The notes beneath the pieces were generated by a model, which ran no database searches, had not been told where the DNA came from, and worked only from the letters and a program-made list of their open reading frames with translations. This document shows positions 57,701 through 64,000 of a stretch of 64,000 bases of DNA, in pieces. A program made the translations under genes and the position numbers. The DNA comes from Sclerodactyla briareus (lineage: Eukaryota; Echinodermata; Holothuroidea; Dendrochirotida; Sclerodactylidae): assembly GCA_026419785.1 (NCBI GenBank), contig JAODTK010002087.1:62001-126000 (forward strand), given 5' to 3'. Every line of letters starts with the position of its first letter. Within the stretch, counting starts at the first letter, position 1.

Positions 57701-58100
57701 CCATGGGCATGACTTTAAACTGATACAGACCCGACCCAGTAGTGAACGCGTTTACAACACTAATCTTCTGGATTTCATTTCAATCTGCCAAAAAACCCAT
57801 TGTGGAGGGTCAAGTGTAGAGACATAAAATCGAACCCTTAATCACATCTAAACTGTCAACATTCTGGAAGGGAGGGCGTCCCTATGGTACTACGCTTGCA
57901 TTTCAGCCTCCTATAATCAATACAAAATCGATTCTGCCCATTTGTCTTTCTGACCATAACGATGGGGCTGCCCCAAGGACTGTTACTAGGCTCAATTCTC
58001 TCATTTTCCCAACAGGGTTGACTGGGGGCCTCGCTTTCCAGATTTCATTTTAGGGTCGTCCTTATGGGGTCCTCTGGCTATGTATCCCAAGTCCAGAACG
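54720..58100 (-). mobile_element. Second Ty3/Gypsy retrotransposon, 5'-truncated
   Basis: Minus-strand RT starts abruptly near 58080 with NSPWGSPIVMVRKTNGQ and FCIDYRRLK (about 57905-57980). It continues with HAHGMTNSPTTFQRLIGMCL (57640-57715), a YLDDV catalytic box (57601-57615) and GLKLRPEKCSFFHSE (57470-57520). RNase H follows in broken form. Integrase appears at 56330-55600: GGRFVL-type zinc-binding text, then TKLGVLRSLIQTPYHPQGN with GITEE (55785-55870). The lineage differs from the 46-52 kb element in wording. Gag, protease and the 5' LTR are missing. A 3' LTR may lie in 54720-55500 but has no partner to prove it. Confidence 0.85.
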
Positions 58101-58369
58101 ATCAAGCCCAATCAGTGGTGGAGGTAGGCCCCTATGATGAAAACATGTTATTAACTTGGAAGATCACCATTAGATGAAAACATGGCAAGTGTCATATACA
58201 GGAATCGCGGCTTCGTATTGGGAATAGTTCTTTTTAGACACTTATCGTAGATGCGTAGATCGATAACTAGAATATCAATCTAGTTATGGCTGATTCTAGC
58301 TTTTCGATCTCGATGCTTGTCTGCGATATACGGATTACGAAAGCTAGCTGACAGAGGTGACGGACAGTG
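58101..58369. other. Intergenic, nothing recognised
   Basis: GATCGATAACTAGAATATC-type palindromic text lies near 58255-58290. No gene was seen. Confidence 0.4.
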
Positions 58370-58600
58370 TTCAGGGGCGGATTCTAGAAATGTCGGTTAG
58401 AGGGCGCAAAATCTTTTGACAAGAAGGGGGTCAAGACACCTCTGCACTATCCTAAGCGAGCGCCGCTACCACCGGTTGGCGCGCAGCAGTGGCCGGCGAA
58501 CCGGGAGGGGTGGGGGGGGATGGGGGCTCAGCCCCCATTGAAAAAATGAGGCGGCCAAATGATTTTTAGCCCCCCCCCCCCCCTCCAATATTTTGCAGAT
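58370..58600 (+). repeat. GGAGCGCC-family repeat with flanking G/C runs
   Basis: CTAAGCGAGCGCCGCTACCA followed by CCGGTTGGCGCGCAGCAG (58450-58490) is the hairpin motif. GGGGGATGGGGGCTCAGCCCCC and C(14) at 58570-58583 follow. Confidence 0.65.
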
Positions 58601-59109
58601 GTTCAGAAACTTCATTGTGTTTTATTGCTATCGCCTGATCGTTTAAATTAATATTTCAACATTTCTTCTAGGAATACTCCGTGCATAGTGTTCATATAAT
58701 CATATTAAGCACTCTGTAGGCTATTTCTTTATTTATTTGATTTTTTACTTTTCTTCAATTCATGAATGATGGGTAAAAGCCTCCGTTAAGCAAGTTGTAT
58801 CTAACCCGAGGCCGCAAATAATACCAGTCAAACATATTTGGAAATACATATAAGAATCCTCATAAAGAGGTAATATTAGATAAAGTACATTTACACGTAA
58901 TGAGAGCCATCGAGGTCCATTAATAAAATTTTTCATAAACTGTACAAAACGAATTGAATCAAATGAGATAATCTCACTGGATAAAAATGTATATGAGACT
59001 CTTTGGTGCAGATGAAACCAGTGAAATGAAATTCCATAAAATTACATAATATACCATCATAAAATCTTTCAAAATCCTTCAAAATATATATTTAGCTTCG
59101 AAAATTCAT
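58601..59109. other. AT-rich intergenic sequence
   Basis: No frames or repeats stand out. It may include the 3' untranslated region of the minus-strand LINE that follows at higher coordinates. Confidence 0.4.
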
Positions 59110-60600
59110 ATTATCCGCAATTAAAATGTTACAAAAACGCTAGGATTGCGCCTCCCTACAGTTGGGGTAATTATTCCAGTCTCTAGCCGCATTGTATGAA
59201 AAGCGTCGTTGTTGTATTCGGGTCCTCATCCACCCGGTAATAATAGTCCATTGGAACGTAAGATGATCCGTAGAACCATGTGAGTGCGTATCGCCTCTGT
59301 GAATGAATAACCCTCTGAGATAATCTGGAGTCATACCATTGAACATTTATAGAGCAGTGGAGACGCTTTTCCCCGAATACGCGTATCGATTGCCTTCATC
59401 CCGTGGTATCAAAGCATATCATCAGAACTACTTGAAGTCAGGATCGCTCAATAGTACTCTGGCCGCGATTTTTTTCACCGTTAACTTTTTGCATATCGCC
59501 CCTCCTACATGTTACCCCAAATGGTACTACAGTAGTCTAAAAGCGGCATAATATACCCTTGATGATACCGTTTACAGGTAGCTGAGTCAATAAATGGCTT
59601 ATTCTTCTTAAAAGAGCAATTATCCCCTTGAAAAGCTTGGCAAAGATAATTTACATGTACATTCCAAGATAATGTTGGATCAATATGCACACCAGTAGTT
59701 TTTCGTGGGGTACATTTTCCAGAAAGCCAGTTGTTTACATGACAGAGAGCTTATCCCTAATTCATCTTGTATCCGACAATTTCTGCCGGGAGCTCATCAA
59801 CATTGTTTTAGTTTTACGGGATTCATCGCCATTTGGTTACCTTACACCACTCGCTTATTTTACACATGTCAACAGTTAATTTATCATTTATATCTGTTAT
59901 AGTTTTCCCAGCGACATGAAAAATGTATCGTCAGCATACATTGTAGTCACGTACTTGTTCTAACAGAGAGAAACACATATCATTTTATATATAAATGGAT
60001 AACAATGGTCTAAATAGATCCATGAGGAAACGACATACAAACGGATCCGGGATCGAAGAGACCCCATTAATCTGACTTCGATGGGTTCTACCAGCAAGGG
60101 TAAGACGTCATCCAAGCCAAATGTACTTCCGAAACCCATATAGACCCAAATTGCGTATTAGAATGTCATGATCGACCAGATCAAAAGGCTTTTCTTAGAT
60201 CCAGGAATACTGTGCCTACAAAATACCCTTCGTCGATTGCTTCCATCATCCGTCTGTGATTTTTAGAGAGCTGTCTCGCATGAGTGCATTTCCATGAATC
60301 CTGACTGCGATGATATAAGTAGATCAAATTCATTCAGCTATATAAAGCATATGAGTCATCTTCAAGTTTTGCATCTTGCGCGTCCCGTAATGGCCGTACT
60401 GTGATACTCGTGAGCAGAAGCCGTACTGCGCGTTCGATCGGTTTGACATATTCATGTGTCTGCCATTCCTCACACAAGCACATCACTGTAGCCCTAATAT
60501 GCCACCATTATGTACCATAGCGTTGGTAATCTTGCTCCAAAAACCATCAAATCAAATTCAATCGAGGTTTGCGATTCGGGGCGATGCTGTCAGGACCGAG
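59110..60600 (-). mobile_element. Non-LTR retrotransposon RT and C-terminus
   Basis: On the minus strand: KPFDLVDHDILIRNLGLYGF (about 60140-60200), GRTHRSQINGVSSIPDPF (60035-60090), MYADDTFFMSL (59910-59942, catalytic Asp pair intact), HIDPTLSWNVHVNYLCQ (59640-59690), PFIDSATCKRYHQGYIMPLL and DYCSTIWGN (59508-59600), then FNGMTPDYLRGLFIHR (59295-59343). The order is that of a CR1/Rex-type RT through its C-terminal region. The upstream RT start and endonuclease cannot be read, so it is 5'-truncated or too decayed. At least four frame changes occur. Confidence 0.85.
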
Positions 60601-61374
60601 AGCCTATGACTTACTACTAAATATGACCTAGTCAGATGGCCATTAAAATGATGAAATTTAAACACAATTTACAATCGGGGATATATATAGGCTACGCATG
60701 ATGACACCGTGGTGAAGTATTATTTCCTTGTATTTATTTACACTGCGTAATATTGCCTTGTCAGTGGAATAAATAAGGACTGCGAAAAACTATTCGAATA
60801 ATTCAAGACAAAACTGTTCTAATCAGCTGTGCTTCATGCCTTCATTATTCAGATGAGTTAGGAATATGTAAAAACATTAAGTAACCTATTATGAAAAGTA
60901 TCCATTTTGAAAAATGTATGTAGTGATGCACAGTAAGTTGGAGGGATATATTGCAGCAAAAAGAGGCATACAAATTAAAGATAAATTTCGGTTGGGATCA
61001 CCCTCATCCACGGCAGTGTCAAGGATTACTTGGGCGGTCAATCTTCGAATTTTGCAATTTCAAATGTTTGTTTTTAAATATGCTTAACTTATGCACATGG
61101 GCATCGCTCTATACCATTCACGGGAAACGACAGCGGCATTCAACCTGTAACAACGTAAAGCAGTACTAGAAAGGGTGTTTTGAATGTAAATAGGCTGGAT
61201 CAAAGAATACTTGTCGGAATAGTAGTGACATTTTTAATCAACTGATTAAAACTTATATTCAAATTGCATTTTCTCTGATTAGCTTCTTGATATTCATGCA
61301 ATCTCACACATGAGACCTGTAGTTTATGCCTAGATATTTGTCGCACAGCCACTCGGAAAAGCCGTTGAAGGCCA
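60601..61374. other. Intergenic, nothing recognised
   Basis: Two 72-codon frames, one per strand, have no domain. Confidence 0.4.
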
Positions 61375-61450
61375 TCTAGAGGCCGGGAACCCCAGAAATT
61401 CTGGCACGATAGCGCCAACCAATGGGGCGCTACGCTTAGATACTAAAACA
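61375..61450 (-). repeat. GGAGCGCC-family repeat, inverted copy
   Basis: Minus-strand reading TATCTAAGCGTAGCGCCCCA then TTGGTTGGCGCTATCGTGCC and AGAATTTCTGGGGTTCCCGG. It matches the plus copies at 54365, 58450 and 61925. Confidence 0.65.
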
Positions 61451-61884
61451 GTCAATTAGCCCCCCACACCCCAATACAAAATAAATTCCGCCCCGGCGAC
61501 TGGCGGCGCCGCGCTATTTGGGCTTCACAAACCTCCAAATGGCCGAAAACGGTCAATTCCGGAGGGTGTCTAAGTACAGATACCCAGGCGTTCTGGGAAG
61601 GTGTCTAAGAAAATTTTGCTCTTCTGGAGTCTGGAAGTGGCAACACGAAGCAAAAAACAATTAAAAAAAATCCAACAATATTCATGTCCATGCCTCTCTG
61701 ATCCGGTATCGTAATGAATGACAAGTTTCATCTACATACCCATCCATTCACATGCATGCATAGGGTCATGCTGCACCAGCTCAGTCATTTGTCCATTCCC
61801 TCTCAAATAAAAATGAGTTGCAAAAGAGGTGCATTGGACAGTGGTATCACCAGAACTTTTCATTATGGGGGAACAAAGGGGGCA
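61451..61884. other. Intergenic, nothing recognised
   Basis: GGCGACTGGCGGCGCCGCGC near 61495-61515 is a further GC palindrome. No gene was seen. Confidence 0.4.
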
Positions 61885-61995
61885 CAGACATTTGACGGGC
61901 GGAGGGGGGCACCAAATTATCATCTACGGGGCGGAGCGCCACCATAGGTTGGCGGCGGATCGTACTAGCAAATTGTGGGTTTACGAGCAACCCAG
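61885..61995 (+). repeat. GGAGCGCC-family repeat
   Basis: TCTACGGGGCGGAGCGCCAC then CATAGGTTGGCGGCGGATCG and TACTAGCAAATT. The 108-codon plus frame at 61829-62155 runs through it and has no domain. Confidence 0.65.
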
Positions 61996-62729
61996 ATGGC
62001 CGGAAATGTCTTCCAGGGCCGTTGGGATTCATCAAGCTGCTGCCATGTTCCAACCTTCAAACAGTCCTCAAGCCGGCAAAAATACTACAAACAAAATACA
62101 ATATTTTAAAAAAATCCTCCTTCCCCCTTGTCCTCGGTTAATACACACTACCTAGCATGAAAGAAGAGCCCTTGAAGTTGTCATGGATGAATTTCTAAAC
62201 AATAATGACATGGTAAACATATAAAAAACAACAAGGAAATGAAGACATATTGCGCAAATTGCATTAACCGAGTCTTTAACATCGGTAACATCTCAATGTG
62301 TAATTTAATAAATACCGGTGACTATGTTTTAATTTTAATTGATTTGAACAGTATGTTTCTATGCATGTTCCGTTCCCCTCCCGGGGGCGAATGTGTTTGA
62401 TTATATGGTCTGAGATTTCATGTAATTTTGTATCAAAATTTTCTGATATCATTGGATTCAGAAAAGCACAACAAGACTGGATTGGAATCAGGGGGCTGGC
62501 CTATATATAAAGTCAGTACTCAGTCTGAACGTTATTCCACGACTTTAACAATTATATGAACTTAAGTATAAGAGCCGGGATCTTCACAAGTAGTTGGGAA
62601 CGTGGAAGAGTTTTGTACCGATATTAAGTGGGTCGGGCCCTTGAAGCGTCTGACTATTACCAATTTCGATACTACCACCAGTATTATCCAAAATTATAGA
62701 AAACACGTGCATAATGCCCTATTAAAGTA
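61996..62729. other. Intergenic, nothing recognised
   Basis: AT-rich; the short frame at 62602-62787 has no domain. Confidence 0.4.
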
Positions 62730-62945
62730 CTTAAAAAGTAGGGTTACCAGATCTACAGTGGTCAAAAAGAGGACATTTTATAAATAAAATGAAATAATGC
62801 ATATAACCGAAGGACGCAAGGTTTGTTTACACTGACACATAGCTTGCAGTCACAAATTCGAAAAAGTGAAGGACATAACCATTTTCCAAGGAGGACATGC
62901 CATGAAAAAAGAGGACATGTCCTCCTAAAGAGGATGTACCTTAAT
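62730..62945. repeat. Unassigned element with repeated AGAGGACAT motif
   Basis: AAAAAGAGGACATTTTATAA at 62764, AGGAGGACATGCC near 62900 and AAAAGAGGACATGTCCTCCT near 62907-62927, the last containing a GAGGACATGTCCTC palindrome. It starts with TAGGGTTACCAGAT. It is reminiscent of the ends of small DNA transposons, but no inverted terminal pair could be proved. Confidence 0.35.
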
Positions 62946-63085
62946 TAACTTAAAGGGGTCAGGGATGAATGTAACTTATTTCTGGTCCTTCCACTCTTAA
63001 TTTTGCATATATGAACCATCATTTAATTGTAATTTGGGATTCCAGAAAGTGTGGTGAATAAACTTGAACTTGAACTTGAATATCT
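62946..63085 (+). mobile_element. LINE 3' tail (AACTTG)n
   Basis: TGGTGAATAAACTTGAACTTGAACTTGAATATC (given here in parts: GTGAATAAACTTGAACTTG, then AACTTGAATATC) at about 63052-63085 has an AATAAA followed by short tandem hexamers, a tail structure typical of CR1/L2-like LINEs. No coding part is attached. Confidence 0.5.
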
Positions 63086-63681
63086 AAAGTGAAGCAAATA
63101 CCGATAACGTGAACTTTAGTTGACCCTGTAAGCCAGAGTCCACAGGTCATATAGGAATCGCATTAGCCACACCTGGAATGCCATTTTGCTTGAATACCAC
63201 GAAGGTTATGATTTCCTCTGTCTACTACGGACGTTGAAAATATTGCGCCATCGAACGGTTCTTCTTTTCTGGAATTAAGGCTAATCCTCGCCTACAAGAA
63301 AATCATTCTACTGTGATATGTTCTACGGGCTAATTAGTGAACTTCGAGCCAAATACCAGCTAAATTGAAATCATTCTTGTACCGTATTCCGATTGTTAGG
63401 CCATCGGATTTTTTTCGAACGTGAATGTGGTGCGTTGGTACGAAGCTTATCGCTGCGCTGCTAATTCTATGCAGTTTAGCTCACCAGTCTTGAAAAATTC
63501 AGCCTTTCGGTGATTTGTCGAGTTGTTAGGTGTTCTGAAGATTTTATAAAACATATATCAGAAAGTTTTCGGGATCTTTCCCACAATATTGTTAGATTCA
63601 AGCACAAATAACCCAGTCAATTTAGGCCATGTTGGAATATCTCCTATTCAGTTTGCTCACGTACGCTAAATAACAACTTAC
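63086..63681. other. Intergenic, possibly intron
   Basis: No feature was seen. If the candidate exon at 63682-64000 is real, this stretch is the start of its downstream intron. Confidence 0.35.
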
Positions 63682-64000
63682 GATCCATGATCCATGACAG
63701 CCATCGAAATCCACAGACCATATATACGTCTATGTCGAAATCCAGGTTCAACCCTCTGGTCAGTGAGAATAAGAATGTAAAGATGGCATAATAAAGCCCA
63801 ACCACGACCAGAGAGGGCATGAAGAATGGTAATTTGAGGGCACACAAAAATGGAGCCCTCCCCACTTCGGGAGCCACTGCCATCAGAAGCAACATAGAGG
63901 GAAAAAGTTCTGGTGAGAGAGGCCCTGGATATGTCACTAACGGGGCTGGCCTTCTGGCACCAGCCTTCGGGCCCTCGCGGGCCTGATCAGGTGTGAACTG
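63682..64000 (-). CDS. Candidate exon of a membrane protein, partial at window edge
   Basis: The minus strand is open in one frame from base 64000 to a stop at 63644, about 119 codons, with no frame change, unlike the transposon copies nearby. It reads FTPDQAREGPKAG at the edge, then LSPELFPSMLLLMAVAPEVG, a hydrophobic segment LPFFMPSLVVVGLYYAIFTF and DFDIDVYMVCGFRWLSWIMD. The frame meets a consensus donor (GATC followed by GTAAGT) with the GT at 63681-63680. At least one membrane-spanning helix is likely. I do not recognise the family. A chance hydrophobic frame, or part of an unlisted transposon, are the alternatives. Confidence 0.35.

Noticed and set aside
62730..62945. AGAGGACAT element as a defined DNA transposon
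   Set aside because: No inverted terminal pair or target duplication could be shown; left as an unassigned repeat.

Overview
The window reads as metazoan, repeat-saturated intergenic DNA, most likely from a marine invertebrate deuterostome such as an echinoderm. That placement is an inference at low confidence, from the mix of non-LTR retrotransposons, Gypsy elements, a foldback-like element with internally repeated inverted arms, and degenerate tandem repeats. There is no operon structure, phage, plasmid or CRISPR array. Copies of one repeat family disagree with each other mostly by 1-3 base insertions and deletions, and almost every coding segment changes frame repeatedly. Part of the frame breakage may therefore come from uncorrected long-read sequence rather than biological decay, and I cannot separate the two here.

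Layout. 1-1.56 kb: minus-strand LINE running off the left edge. 1.65-2.86 kb: about four copies of a ~305 bp satellite. 4.6-7.5 kb: plus-strand LINE with a poly-A tail. 8.7-10.1 kb: one satellite copy split by an ~0.83 kb foldback-like element. 13.0-15.3 kb: plus-strand LINE whose RT start region is tandemly repeated. 15.6-19 kb: degenerate tandem repeats, a TG microsatellite, a 76-nt near-perfect hairpin and a ~16 bp minisatellite. 23.5-24.8 and 30.7-31.2 kb: two pieces of one L2/CR1-like LINE. 25.2-29.6 kb: a ~345 bp duplication and a ~1.5 kb-period duplication, with a third partial copy at 32.8-33.9 kb. 35.4-35.8 kb: tRNA-derived SINE. 36.6-37.7 kb: inverted-repeat element built on GTCACGGACGGGAC.

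The one region that looks like a host protein gene is 37.8-39.4 kb on the minus strand. It has a signal-peptide-like start, immunoglobulin-like domains, one clear transmembrane helix and a tyrosine-bearing cytoplasmic tail, interrupted by frameshifts. A second, weaker host candidate is an open membrane-protein-like segment ending in a GTAAGT donor at the right edge.

The right part holds an L1/Tx1-like LINE scrap (42.5 kb), a 26 bp minisatellite (44.6 kb), a 583 bp MITE (44.9 kb), a complete-architecture Gypsy element with two LTRs on the minus strand (46.2-52.2 kb), a 5'-truncated second Gypsy element (to 58.1 kb, minus) and a minus-strand LINE RT (59.1-60.6 kb). A short GC-rich hairpin-forming repeat is scattered at six places. 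The elements are independent insertions, some nested, with no sign that they act as a pathway.
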